From the NCBI RefSeq assembly GCF_003966655.1, contig NZ_AP018795.1:310001-374000 (forward strand): 64,000 nt of DNA, given 5' to 3'. Under the pieces are notes generated by a model. That model was not told where the DNA came from. It saw nothing but the letters and a program-made list of their open reading frames with translations, and searched no databases. This document shows, piece after piece, positions 55,492 to 64,000 of the stretch (its first letter is position 1; each line of letters opens with the position of its first letter). The position numbers and the translations under genes are program-made. The DNA is from Acidithiobacillus ferridurans. Its GTDB lineage: Bacteria > Pseudomonadota > Gammaproteobacteria > Acidithiobacillales > Acidithiobacillaceae.

Positions 55492-56691
55492 ATGATGAAC
55501 CGCTTCACCACGAAAAAAGCCCCTCGCACCGGTAGCAAACTGGCTTTAACAATCCTGCCACTGGCGGTTTTGTCCACACTGGCGATGGTATCAGACACCG
55601 CTCAAGCCGCCCCCTTCGCATTGCCAGCCCCCCTGAGCTTTGACGCCGGGCCCTTGGGCAAACTTGATGTCCAAGGGGTGTTGAGCGGCTATGGCGTCTG
55701 GCAGGACAACAAGTTCGCAGGATCAGGCAATCCTGGCAACAAGTCTGCGTCCGCCGACATCAGCAACGGTCAGGTGATCATCCAGAAGAACTCCGGTCTG
55801 GTGCAATTTTATCTGCAGGCAGGGGCGTATAACGTCATGACCCTGGGCTCCAGCTATTTCTCCACCGGTACCTTCACTCAGAACACCTTCGGCGCCCTGC
55901 CGGTCGGTTATCTTGAAATCGCCCCCACCGATAACTTCAATGTCCAGATCGGCAAACTCCCGACCCTGATCGGCGCCGAATACACCTTCAGCTACCAGAA
56001 CTGGAACATCGAGCGCGGCCTGCTCTGGGGCCAGGAGAATGCCGTCAACAAAGGCATCCAGGCCAATTACACCATGGGGCCGGTCACCGCTTCCTTGTCT
56101 TGGAATGACGGTTTCTACTCCGATCGCTTCAACTGGGTGACGGGCGCCCTGACCTGGGCCATCAACAAGGAAAACAGTGTCTTCTTCCAGGCTGGCAGCA
56201 ATATGGGACATACGAATTTCGCCTATTCGTCCATTGCCACCACGCCGCTACAGAACAACGAGAGCATTTACGACCTGGGTTATACCCATACCGGCGCAAA
56301 CCTCGTCGTGACGCCTTATGTGCAGTATACCAGCGTGCCGGCGAGCGCAATTCAGGCGCTGGGTGCCGGCACCAGAAAGACCAGCACCTTCGGTGCCGCC
56401 ATTCTTGCCGATTACAGCCTGACGGACAAAATCTCCGTCGCCGGGCGGGTGGAGTACATCAGCAACTCCGGCACTGCTACAGATGGTGCCGCCAACCTCA
56501 CCGGCTTCGGCCCCGGTTCCCATGCCTGGTCGCTGACCGTGACGCCGACTTATCAGGACGGCGGCTTTTTCGCTCGGGCCGAGCTTTCTTATGTTACAGC
56601 ATCCATGCAGAGCGGCACTGGTTTCTCGGGTACCAACGGCCTCGCCCAGAACCAACTCCGGGGCATGGTCGAAACCGGCTTCATGTTCTAA
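55492..56691 (+). CDS. Outer-membrane beta-barrel porin (BBP2/OmpL-like)
   Basis: A 399-residue exported protein from the ATG at 55492, with GGAGAA upstream. The signal peptide ends near DTAQA-APF. The mature part alternates hydrophobic residues in beta-strand fashion and ends in phenylalanine (GMVETGFMF), the outer-membrane insertion signal. The segment YTFSYQNWNIERGLLWGQEN and the SWNDGFYSDRFNWVTGAL strand resemble the beta-barrel porin-2 family. The solute is unknown. It is followed 54 bases later by glnK, an association suggesting control by nitrogen or energy status. Confidence 0.8.
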   Translation: MMNRFTTKKAPRTGSKLALTILPLAVLSTLAMVSDTAQAAPFALPAPLSFDAGPLGKLDVQGVLSGYGVWQDNKFAGSGNPGNKSASADISNGQVIIQKNSGLVQFYLQAGAYNVMTLGSSYFSTGTFTQNTFGALPVGYLEIAPTDNFNVQIGKLPTLIGAEYTFSYQNWNIERGLLWGQENAVNKGIQANYTMGPVTASLSWNDGFYSDRFNWVTGALTWAINKENSVFFQAGSNMGHTNFAYSSIATTPLQNNESIYDLGYTHTGANLVVTPYVQYTSVPASAIQALGAGTRKTSTFGAAILADYSLTDKISVAGRVEYISNSGTATDGAANLTGFGPGSHAWSLTVTPTYQDGGFFARAELSYVTASMQSGTGFSGTNGLAQNQLRGMVETGFMF

Positions 56692-57219
<528 letters not shown>

Positions 57220-57463
57220 ATCCAGACGGATTGGACGATTAAAAAAGTTCAATAGGAAATCTGTGGAAAAGCAGACGTAAAGCTATGCCTATGAAATGAT
57301 TGATTATAATGATACCATACCCATATACCATCGTCGTCAGGATATTTGATGGCTCAGGTGGACATGGAGGCTGAAACTTGGCAGGCCGTTCACTGACGGT
57401 TGTCCAGATGCGCTGTAGTCCCGATGTCTGTCTTTCACCCTTCATGAACACTATGCAGGAACG
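57220..57463. other. Region between the glnK extension and the antiporter gene
   Basis: AT-rich spacer. A TATAAT box stands at 57305-57310 (no strong -35; GCTATG 17 bases upstream), the best candidate promoter for the antiporter gene. No other convincing gene is seen. Confidence 0.4.
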
Positions 57464-59086
57464 ATGATACCGGAAACTGCCATTCTCTATCTCTTTGTGG
57501 CGGCCTCATTGCTATCGGTACTGGCGAACCGCTTTCACATGCCCTATACCGTTGCGCTGGTGCTGGGCGGCCTAGTGCTGGGGGCGTTACACCTGTTTCA
57601 GGCGCCGGTACTGACCCATGATCTGGTATTCACCCTCTTCCTGCCTGGGCTGATTTTCGAGTCCGCCTACCATCTTTCCTCCGGCGCCCTGTGGCGTGAC
57701 CGTCTCGCCATATTTGGCCTGGCGGTGCCGGGTGTGCTTATTTCCATGATTGTGACCGCCTTCGTGTTTCTTTGGAGCAGTCAATATCTGCCCAATTTAT
57801 CGAATGTGGTCATGCCCGTCAGTGTCGCACTGGTATTCGGCGCCGCTGTGGCAGCCACCGACCCAATTTCTGTGGTCTCCATGTTTCGCAAACTGCAGGC
57901 GCCCGCACGGCTGACCTTTATGGTAGAGAGTGAAAGTCTGCTTAACGACGGTACGGCTATCGTCTTTTTTAGCCTTTTCCTTGCCTTGGCGGAAGGCAAA
58001 ACGGTATCCGCTTCGTCACTGGGCATTCAGTTTTTCGCAGTGGTCGGCGGTGGCGCGCTGGTGGGCGTGGTCATTGGCTGGCTGAGTTCCGAAATCATCA
58101 AGCGCGTCAATGATGGCATGGTCGAAATCACTATCACCATTCTCGCGGCCTATGGCAGTTTTCTCGCTGCGATGCAGCTCGACTATTCCGGCGTCATCAG
58201 TACCGTCGTCGCCGGGCTGATCTGCGGCAATTACGGGGCCAAACAAGGGATGACGGCATCTGTTAAAATGGCGGTCGACACTTTCTGGGAATATATCGGT
58301 TTTGCCCTGAATTCACTCATCTTTCTGCTCGTTGGTTTCACCATCCACTTGCCTGACCTGCTCGGTATCTGGCCCTTGATTCTGGCCGCTTATGTAGCGG
58401 TCACCATTGCCAGAGCCGCGGTCATTTACGGGATGAGCGGATTATTGAGCCGCACGCGGGCCAGGATACCTCCTGCCTGGAATTTTGTGCTGGTCTGGGG
58501 CGGCATCCGCGGGGCGCTATCCATGGTGCTGGCCCTGAGTCTTCCGCATGACTTTCCTCATCGCTCCCTGCTGATTAACCTGGTCTTTGGCGTCGTATTA
58601 CTGACCATCCTGATTCAGGGACTGAGCATTTCGCCGCTGGCACGGGCGCTCAAGGTGCTGGGTAACGGCCAGTCCTCCCAGGATTTTGAAATGCAGAGGA
58701 TGCGCGTCGTCCTGGCGCAAATCGGTAATCAAGAGATCGGGCGGCTGCAGCAGGAAGGTCTGCGGGACGGGCACGCGCTGGACCTGCTGGCCACCTATTA
58801 CCAGCAGGCGCAGAAGGATGCCGAAAAAAAGCTGGCTGGCCTGGATAAACGGGACGAAAAACGTGTACTTCAGGGCGATTTCTCCCGGTTATACCGGCGC
58901 CTACTCCTTAAGGAAAGACAGAAACTTCTTGATGCCCGCAACGAAGGTCTGCTCAGCGAGGCAAGTGGCGACCAGATGCTGGCCGACATTGACGCCAACC
59001 TGCTGGAAATTGAGTCCCAGCCAGAGGCCGTTATGGAGCGTTTATCCGCAAAACAGAAACCTGCGGAGGGAGTCACTCCGGGGTGA
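57464..59086 (+). CDS. Na+/H+ antiporter, CPA1 (NhaP/YjcE) family
   Basis: A 540-residue membrane antiporter with about 12-13 helices and a cytoplasmic C-terminal tail (about residues 400-540) that is charged and helical. CPA1 signatures are present: LPGLIFESAYHL, AAVAATDPISVVSMF, ESESLLNDGTAIVFF (ion-binding Asn-Asp) and WGGIRGALSMVLALSLP. It exchanges Na+ or K+ for H+. AGGA precedes the ATG by five bases. Its placement after kdp, proB and a P-II gene fits a local cation-homeostasis theme. Confidence 0.93.
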   Translation: MIPETAILYLFVAASLLSVLANRFHMPYTVALVLGGLVLGALHLFQAPVLTHDLVFTLFLPGLIFESAYHLSSGALWRDRLAIFGLAVPGVLISMIVTAFVFLWSSQYLPNLSNVVMPVSVALVFGAAVAATDPISVVSMFRKLQAPARLTFMVESESLLNDGTAIVFFSLFLALAEGKTVSASSLGIQFFAVVGGGALVGVVIGWLSSEIIKRVNDGMVEITITILAAYGSFLAAMQLDYSGVISTVVAGLICGNYGAKQGMTASVKMAVDTFWEYIGFALNSLIFLLVGFTIHLPDLLGIWPLILAAYVAVTIARAAVIYGMSGLLSRTRARIPPAWNFVLVWGGIRGALSMVLALSLPHDFPHRSLLINLVFGVVLLTILIQGLSISPLARALKVLGNGQSSQDFEMQRMRVVLAQIGNQEIGRLQQEGLRDGHALDLLATYYQQAQKDAEKKLAGLDKRDEKRVLQGDFSRLYRRLLLKERQKLLDARNEGLLSEASGDQMLADIDANLLEIESQPEAVMERLSAKQKPAEGVTPG

Positions 59087-59444
59087 TTCGTTTCAGCCCG
59101 GTTCAGACGACATGCTTAACGCCCTGGTGATCCAGCGCGGATACCATACCGGGGATAGCCCCCGCCAAAGGACGCGTATCCGTATCTGCCGAGAGTCCCA
59201 GCATCAGGACCGCATTCGCTCCCACTGGCACAAAGGTAATCAATCCTTTTACAGTGAGGTTGCGACATTGTGAGCACCCCGTCGTTGCTCGGCGATTTGA
59301 TGGAAGGCTTATTATTCTCGGTGGCATATTCCTGCCGTGGTACAGGATCGCCGGAATTGTCAGCGGCTTCGGCGCAAAGGGGCCAGGATGGCGGGGTATG
59401 ACTGGGCGGTAACTCATCCTCTGGCTGTGCTTTTCAGATGAACC
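59087..59444. other. Intergenic region containing repeat copy B
   Basis: About 360 bases without a supported gene. Bases 59238-59335 are the second copy of the element found after glnK. A GTG frame (59271, MSTPSLLGDLMEG...) parallels the copy A frame but is shifted by the one-base indel. A minus-strand frame (59103-59417) also covers it; neither is convincing. Confidence 0.5.
59238..59335. repeat. Intergenic repeat, copy B
   Basis: Begins TAATCAATCCTTTTAC and ends ATATTCCTGCCG; partner of 57081-57179. The conserved spacing with scattered substitutions suggests an old dispersed element or a degenerate small gene, not a recent duplication. Confidence 0.6.
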
Positions 59445-60050
59445 CTATCTGAAATACGGCAACATGCTAACCAACCTGTGCCTGGATATCAATCCCATAA
59501 CTGTTTTAATCCTACCGTCTTCAGCCCGGTATATAAGGGCGGGTGTTCCTGTTACACCCAATGACCTAACAACAAGAAGATTATCATGAAGCTTGATTCT
59601 CGTCGACGCGCTGGCTGGCACTGTCGGCAGGGTGCTAGTATTTTCGCTACGAAAAGCATCACCAACGATGTTTTCAAAGTGCTGCAACGCAAACAGTGGA
59701 TGTGGGGCCTGCAACCATGCCGCCGCTTCCCCCAGGCTTCCAGGAGTCAGGATCGCTACTGGTATATACCTCACGGTTAGTTTCCCGGACTCAATCAGGG
59801 GGATCTCATTTTCGTATAGTACATGACAATATGGACAATTCGGATCCTGAACATCATATATAACCGGGCCATGCGTTCCATCCTGGATATAGGTAACACG
59901 ATGCCGGAGTATTTGCGTCCATAATCTATTTGCTTTGCCGCCACTATGCGGCGCATCACCGGCCATGGCAACGCTCATGCTCATCAAACACAACACACAG
60001 AACATCAGCAATGAGTTCATGATATTCCGGATACCGCTATAATTCGTCAT
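59445..60050 (-). CDS. Exported DsbC/DsbG-like thiol:disulfide protein
   Basis: A 201-residue protein from the ATG at 60050 (a GTG directly before it is in frame). The signal peptide ends near SVAMA-GDAP. A thioredoxin-fold active site, DPNCPYCHVLY (Cys72 and Cys75), and the cis-proline motif GVTGTPALIY fit the catalytic domain of DsbC/DsbG. The segment IESGKLTVRYIPVAIL also matches. The usual N-terminal dimerisation domain is missing, so it may act as a monomeric periplasmic oxidoreductase. A lipoprotein gene lies 116 bases upstream on the same strand. Confidence 0.85.
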   Translation of the reverse strand: MTNYSGIRNIMNSLLMFCVLCLMSMSVAMAGDAPHSGGKANRLWTQILRHRVTYIQDGTHGPVIYDVQDPNCPYCHVLYENEIPLIESGKLTVRYIPVAILTPGSLGEAAAWLQAPHPLFALQHFENIVGDAFRSENTSTLPTVPASASTRIKLHDNLLVVRSLGVTGTPALIYRAEDGRIKTVMGLISRHRLVSMLPYFR

Positions 60051-60166
60051 CACAAATATCCGGCATGACTGACAACATCACAATATTGCATATCAAAGAC
60101 CGCTCCACATCATTTGCCTAGTCCACGTCGAGCGTTACAGAACCATGGCGAACGCTGGCATGGGCT

Positions 60167-60607
60167 CTACCTGCCATCGCCGTTGAAACGGCACAAACGC
60201 CCGGAACTGGCAGGATAAATTTCCGATATTCTTATCCATCTCTCATGGTCGGCCATCTGAATCTTGACGATTGGTCGTCTTATTTTTACCACCATACCGC
60301 ACTGGGACATATCACCGATTTTGAGATGCTCACGAAACCTCACCGTTTCAGCGAAACCATTTCCTTCAGGGCGGGGCGTTTCTGTTTTTTGTGTATCAAT
60401 AACCTGATGTGCATGATCGGTTATCTTGTTAGACTGGTTTACAGCAATCGGCGTTTTTTTTGCTGGTATGGCGGAGATTTTTTGGAGATCCTGCTGCGAT
60501 GCGAGCCCCTCATAATAACTAGCCTGGCCCTTGTCCTCAGACATTGCGCATCCGGAGAGCAGTTGCACAACAACAAGCGCCATGATTACTTCAGCTATCC
60601 TTACCAT
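60167..60607 (-). CDS. Putative lipoprotein of unknown function
   Basis: A 146-residue protein from the ATG at 60607, where AAGGA stands about eight bases upstream; an in-frame start at 60628 would add seven residues. The N-terminus MVRIAEVIMALVVVQLLSGC is a lipoprotein signal with lipidated Cys20. Two more cysteines (MSQCGMV, GRLCRF) near the C-terminus could form a disulfide, which would make the neighbouring DsbG-like protein a natural partner. I do not recognise the family. Confidence 0.7.
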   Translation of the reverse strand: MVRIAEVIMALVVVQLLSGCAMSEDKGQASYYEGLASQQDLQKISAIPAKKTPIAVNQSNKITDHAHQVIDTQKTETPRPEGNGFAETVRFREHLKIGDMSQCGMVVKIRRPIVKIQMADHERWIRISEIYPASSGRLCRFNGDGR

Positions 60608-61262
60608 TTTAATTTCCTTATAATGCAATAGTTATATGTTACCAAGGACGGTATTCCGTATTTCTTCGAGCCAGACTTTACACTAATAATCTAGATATTT
60701 TCCGGCAATCCTCTTGCCCGGCCAGATTCGGCAGATGGCGCCGTCACCGAAACCAACCTTACGGCACTCGCAACTGCTGCGCAAGCAGCCCCACGGAGCC
60801 CCCCATCGCGGCGTTTCCGGACCCAGCCTTAAAACCCCTGCCGCGGGTCATGACACCCCCACGCAGCACGCCCGGCAACTTGATAGCCCATGGCCAGAGC
60901 ATGGTGATGCGAATCGGAACATGACACACCCCGCTACATCTCCCCTGTTGCATATGTATAAGCGAGATCTTGCTATACTTCAAGTGAATCGCTGGCATAC
61001 ATAAGCATGATCATATCATTTACGAAGAACAACAGTAAATCATGTAGCGCCAATACAGGTTTCCGTGATCCACTTCGGGGATCACCCTTGGAGGCATTTC
61101 TGCCTGGATATAAAAAAGCCGGGGTAAATCCGCCCGGCAATCAAGGAGAAGGTACTACACGACAACGCTAAATAAAACGAGGTTCTTTATCCGTGATCTG
61201 GACGCCCGACTTGGGCAATCATTCGATATAATCATATAAATGCAGAATTCGTTCCCATTTTA
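60608..61262. other. Long intergenic region
   Basis: About 650 bases with no supported gene. Both ends are AT-rich and 60720-60930 is GC-rich. A near-palindrome AGCGAGATCTTGCT (60961-60974, 12 of 14) is flanked by TATA-like sequence. Frames at 60714-61004 (+) and 60759-60998 (-) have no family features. The right part holds the terminator of the OprB operon. Confidence 0.5.
61111..61138 (-). terminator. Rho-independent terminator of the propeller-OprB operon
   Basis: GCCGGG (61118-61123) pairs with CCCGGC (61133-61138). On the minus strand the stem is followed by TTTTTTA. It lies about 125 bases beyond the OprB stop codon. Confidence 0.7.
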
Positions 61263-62384
61263 CTAGGAAAAAGTGACATGCAAGCGTACGATGCCGACCA
61301 GCGCATTTGGATATACTGCACTGGGGTGAACGACATACTGAAGGTCTGTTTGTAGATATAAACGACGGACTATCCGCGCCGAATAATAGCCCTCAAAGTC
61401 TGTCTCCGCATTATAAGGAGCGCCCCTCAACCATGCCCGGGCCATGCCGATACCAGCACTATCGCGCGGGCGCACCGCCCAGAAGTGTTTCAGGCGCAAC
61501 CCGGCACCCATATACCAAGGCAGACTATTCACCGGATTAGGCGCAGCTTCAAACTCCAAAAAGCTGCCCCAATCGATACCGTCCATCTCCCAGCGGTATT
61601 CTCCCGTGGTATACATACCACTGGCGTCATTACCCAGCGTTGCCTGATACTGTGGCAACTGGCGGTTACGCCACCCGCCCACTTTCACCGTATATTTTCC
61701 ATCACCCAGAGAACCACTCTTGTCGGCCTCCAGCCAGATCATGTCTCCACGATGCGTAGGATCCCTGAAAGGATGAATGGCATCTCCCTCGAAAATGCCG
61801 ACCATTCCCGTCCAGCCGTCAGCGCTATAGCTCCCCATCACCCCAAGGCTGGAAAATGGGTAAGAAGAAGCTCCTGGAACATTGATTCCCATAGCGGACC
61901 CAAACCCATAAGAAACATTCAGAAAATTACTCGCTACACCGGTGGAATCGAAATAATCATTGGCACTGATGAGTCCCGCCCTCAATGTGGCATTATCTAT
62001 ATTTTGCCGGTAGTACAGTTGATAGAGTGCGCCCCGGTTAAGTCCGGTAAAGGCGTTAACCCCTTGGGTATCGCCCACGTAGTTCTCCGGGTTGCCATTC
62101 TGAATGGCCAGAAACTGTGCGACCAATCGCCCGCCGGTCCACCAGCCGGCGCGACTGGTATTGAAGGCAAAACCGGCCCTAGCCGTAGCATTACCCACGG
62201 CACCCGGGGCGATTCCTCCGGAGAAATTGTCGATACCCTCCAGACTGAGGTGCAGATTCCAGGACACCGCCGAGCTCAGATAGTTCGCCTCGGCTATCGA
62301 TGGCAATGCCGACAGGCAGCTTAAAATAAGTGCTGCCAGGCAAGCCGGACGACATGCGCGATATCGGTTATATAAATCACTCAT
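61263..62384 (-). CDS. OprB-family carbohydrate-selective porin-like protein
   Basis: A 373-residue outer-membrane protein. The signal peptide ends near SIAEA-NYLSS. Beta-barrel strands follow, with OprB-like segments such as GLNRGALYQLYYRQ, AGLISANDYFDSTG and ASNFLNVSYGFG, and the C-terminus ends in an aromatic-containing strand (RLHVTFS). OprB proteins pass sugars or other small solutes; in an autotroph the cargo is uncertain. It lies 12 bases downstream of the beta-propeller gene in one operon. Confidence 0.82.
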   Translation of the reverse strand: MSDLYNRYRACRPACLAALILSCLSALPSIAEANYLSSAVSWNLHLSLEGIDNFSGGIAPGAVGNATARAGFAFNTSRAGWWTGGRLVAQFLAIQNGNPENYVGDTQGVNAFTGLNRGALYQLYYRQNIDNATLRAGLISANDYFDSTGVASNFLNVSYGFGSAMGINVPGASSYPFSSLGVMGSYSADGWTGMVGIFEGDAIHPFRDPTHRGDMIWLEADKSGSLGDGKYTVKVGGWRNRQLPQYQATLGNDASGMYTTGEYRWEMDGIDWGSFLEFEAAPNPVNSLPWYMGAGLRLKHFWAVRPRDSAGIGMARAWLRGAPYNAETDFEGYYSARIVRRLYLQTDLQYVVHPSAVYPNALVGIVRLHVTFS

Positions 62385-62396
62385 GCGCCGTCCCCA

Positions 62397-63584
62397 TCAC
62401 TGGCCAATGGCTACCAAGGTCCCGCCGATGGTGCCGACATAGACGCTATCGCCCTTGGGGACGGGGCTGGTGACCACATTCTTGCTATGATAGGTCCACA
62501 CCAAGCCTCCGCTCTGTGCATTGAATGCCATGATTTTGTGATCATTTACTTTAAGTACAGCGTCACCTTTCCAAAGTGCCGGTTGTGACTTGGGAATACC
62601 ATGCAACTCGCTGCGCCAAAGTACTTCTCCGGTTGTTGCGGAAAGGCCCAGTATATTTCCGTCCTGCGACGCAACAACCACGATTTGCTTGGCCATGACC
62701 GGAGCGTAGGCCGTGTAGTCCGCCATCCGGGTATACCATAGTTGCTTCCCGGTTTTAGCGGAGAGGGCATAAACGCCACGATCCCCAGCCCCTGACGCAA
62801 TAAAGGCACTGTCATGCCAGATGAGTGCGGTGGTACTAATGGGTCCGTTGGTCGTAAAATTCCATAACGATGTGCCGGTCGTTGTCGAGTACGCATGTAC
62901 GGTACCACCCCGATTTCCGATGATCACTTCATGCTTCCAAACGGCGGGTTGCGCCACAAAGCCATAACCAGTCTTCTGTTGCCAACGAATTTTCCCGGTT
63001 TTATCGAAGAGCCCATAAACACTATGATCGGCAGAACCAAAAATGACGGTATGATCCACCACTACCGGTGCCGTCAATTTGGCACCATCTCCCGTAAATG
63101 CCCATAACCGGCGGTTCGGAATATTTCCGACTGGGTAAAAGGCATATAGACTATGACCATCCGTCTGTGCGAAAAGCAAATGATGCTCGTAATGTGTGAG
63201 ATGGCTACACATGCACTCCGGAGGCTCATGTCGGGTGTAGTCCCATATCAACTTGCCAGTTTTGGCCTCGATCGCCCGTAGATAATGGGTGCTGCCCACG
63301 TCAGACGCAACCCAAACCTGTCCATGACCCACGGTTAGGGGCATTAGAATTGTCCCACCGGTCGTAAATTGCCAAAGAATTTTCCCATTTTTCGCCGAGA
63401 AGACATTGGGGCCCTTGGATTGAGCCGTATCGAAATAAACTACGCCATCGGCTACCCGAGGTGAGTTGTAGATCGGCGCATGGACATCCACCGACCACTG
63501 CACCGGCACACCGGCCATGGCCGTCGACACCGCCACTGACGAAAAGATCATCGTTGCCAAAACGATATTAAGTCTAAACCGCAT
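62397..63584 (-). CDS. Exported PQQ-type beta-propeller repeat protein
   Basis: A 395-residue protein with a signal peptide ending near TAMA-GVPV. At least seven repeats of the form 'AxxxxTGKxLW' (AKNGKILWQF, AKTGKLIWDY, DKTGKIRWQQ, TTTGTSLWNF, AKTGKQLWYT, ATTGEVLWRS, AQSGGLVWTY) build an eight-bladed-like propeller as in PQQ enzymes and BamB. An unusual cluster, ECMCSHLTHYEHH (Cys124, Cys126, His128, His131, His134, His135), looks metal-binding. AAGGAGG precedes the ATG. Tetrathionate hydrolase of acidophiles is also propeller-based, but no specific similarity to it is claimed. Confidence 0.82.
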   Translation of the reverse strand: MRFRLNIVLATMIFSSVAVSTAMAGVPVQWSVDVHAPIYNSPRVADGVVYFDTAQSKGPNVFSAKNGKILWQFTTGGTILMPLTVGHGQVWVASDVGSTHYLRAIEAKTGKLIWDYTRHEPPECMCSHLTHYEHHLLFAQTDGHSLYAFYPVGNIPNRRLWAFTGDGAKLTAPVVVDHTVIFGSADHSVYGLFDKTGKIRWQQKTGYGFVAQPAVWKHEVIIGNRGGTVHAYSTTTGTSLWNFTTNGPISTTALIWHDSAFIASGAGDRGVYALSAKTGKQLWYTRMADYTAYAPVMAKQIVVVASQDGNILGLSATTGEVLWRSELHGIPKSQPALWKGDAVLKVNDHKIMAFNAQSGGLVWTYHSKNVVTSPVPKGDSVYVGTIGGTLVAIGQ

Positions 63585-63679
63585 GGGAATACCTCCTTAG
63601 GGGTTGTATGCGCGCTAGTAACAACTATTTCTATCATGTAATTCGTAGGAATATTACACGCTATGCAGCCCGTATTACC

Positions 63680-63696
63680 TGCGACAAATTGTCGCA
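63680..63696. promoter_or_regulatory. Perfect palindrome TGCGACAA-A-TTGTCGCA, candidate operator
   Basis: Eight-base arms around a single central A. It lies about 95 bases upstream of the beta-propeller start on the minus strand and 240 bases from the divergent gene, in a position suited to an activator or repressor. The dyad shape is like enhancer sites of NtrC-type regulators, but no matching -24/-12 promoter was found. Confidence 0.55.
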
Positions 63697-63872
63697 CCGG
63701 CGCGCAGGATTTATATGTCATAATATTTAAGATTATCGGAATACGCTAAATAAACATTCCGCTCTCCTCGCAGGCGTCTCTGGCTCCACGCATCATTGAG
63801 CCACACGCGCCTTGTTCGGTTACGGAATTTGAGCAGGTGGTTTGGTTTGACCGAACGGCCAAGAACAATGCA

Positions 63873-63901
63873 TTGATCAAATCACTGTAGAAAATGATAA
63901 T
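63873..63901 (+). promoter_or_regulatory. Sigma-70 promoter of the gene starting at 63936
   Basis: TTGATC (63873-63878), a 17-base spacer and GATAAT (63896-63901), 34 bases before the start codon. Confidence 0.6.
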
Positions 63902-63935
63902 ATAGCTCAGTAGCCGTAACCCAAGGGAAGCAACG

Positions 63936-64000
63936 ATGCCGCAACGTAAAAGCCGTCGCCGGATTACACTGACAGTGGCAGCATTCCAGCCACCCCTGAG
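63936..64000 (+). CDS. Start of an unidentified gene (3' end outside the window)
   Basis: From ATG 63936, AGGGAAG stands about six bases upstream and a promoter lies just before. The visible 21 residues are a basic N-terminus (MPQRKSRRR) followed by a moderately hydrophobic stretch (ITLTVAAFQPPL), possibly the start of an export signal. Nothing more can be said. Confidence 0.55.
   Translation, partial: MPQRKSRRRITLTVAAFQPPL

Larger units (their letters stand above)
63585..63935. other. Divergent regulatory region between the propeller operon and the last gene
   Basis: About 350 bases without a gene. It holds the propeller gene ribosome site (left), a perfect palindrome at 63680-63696 and a good plus-strand promoter at 63873-63901. 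Confidence 0.55.

Noticed and set aside
59103-59417. 104-residue minus-strand frame over repeat copy B
   Set aside because: The corresponding frame is not preserved in copy A, so there is no support for coding.
60759-60998. 79-residue minus-strand frame in the long intergenic region
   Set aside because: No ribosome site or family features, and a competing plus-strand frame covers the same GC-rich stretch.
63585-63700. Sigma-54 promoter downstream of the 63680-63696 palindrome
   Set aside because: No GG and GC pair with the required ten-base separation was found on the minus strand before the propeller gene.

Overview
The window looks like chromosomal DNA of an acidophilic, chemolithoautotrophic proteobacterium, most probably Acidithiobacillus or a close relative. 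This is judged from recognisable gene order and protein sequence, not from a database search. In support: a sulfur/polysulfide-reductase-type molybdoenzyme operon, gammaproteobacterial-style blocks (lptFG divergent from pepA-holC-x-valS; gltX-cysS; rluC-HAD divergent from rne), high GC, and several cation-handling systems. No insertion sequence, prophage, CRISPR array or rRNA operon was seen. One tRNA gene (Leu-UAG) is present.

Layout. 1-4971: 3' part of a polysulfide/sulfur reductase-like operon (catalytic subunit, four-cluster ferredoxin subunit, NrfD membrane subunit, TorD-like chaperone, HybE-like protein). 5132-8336: lgt, rep and rpsT. 8471-10307: a molybdate-type ABC permease and ATPase without a binding protein. 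10613-14988: DsrE-like protein, apaH, recQ, cyaY, an EVE-domain protein and a small unknown. 14981-24960: lptG and lptF, divergent from pepA-holC-unknown-valS-nhaA-nadC. 24973-28880: an HPPD-like non-haem iron protein divergent from a TetR-dienelactone hydrolase-Old Yellow Enzyme operon with a clear operator/promoter. 28931-32728: an unknown protein, tRNA-Leu, and a small accessory patch (DUF805, FkbM methyltransferase, alpha/beta hydrolase, isoprenylcysteine-methyltransferase-like protein). 32852-39871: HAD phosphatase, rluC, rne, cysS, gltX. 39990-45006: mrcA (PBP1a), a membrane-anchored unknown, an APH-fold kinase and a HAD hydrolase. 45060-53463: kdpE and kdpD divergent from a kdp operon that starts with two overlapping microprotein genes. 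53475-59086: small membrane proteins, a PUA-less glutamate 5-kinase, a beta-barrel porin, a P-II protein and a CPA1 Na+/H+ antiporter. 59445-63584: DsbG-like protein plus lipoprotein, then an operon of an OprB porin and a PQQ-type beta-propeller. A further gene begins at 63936 and runs off the end.

How it fits together. The most interesting region is 45-59 kb, which reads as an ion and osmotic homeostasis island. The same AT-rich element (TTTATA, five bases, TTTATA) occurs twice upstream of the kdp operon and once, in a 29/31-identical context, upstream of the glutamate 5-kinase gene. This suggests that one response regulator, probably KdpE, controls both K+ uptake and the first step of proline synthesis. 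The second notable unit is the HPPD-like protein/TetR/DLH/OYE locus, which resembles a reactive-electrophile response module.

Quality note. Three otherwise intact genes (mrcA, kdpD, kdpB) are each broken by one base in a C or G run, and glnK very probably carries a similar one-base loss near its stop codon. This pattern fits sequencing or assembly error better than gene decay, so these genes should be read as probably functional until checked.
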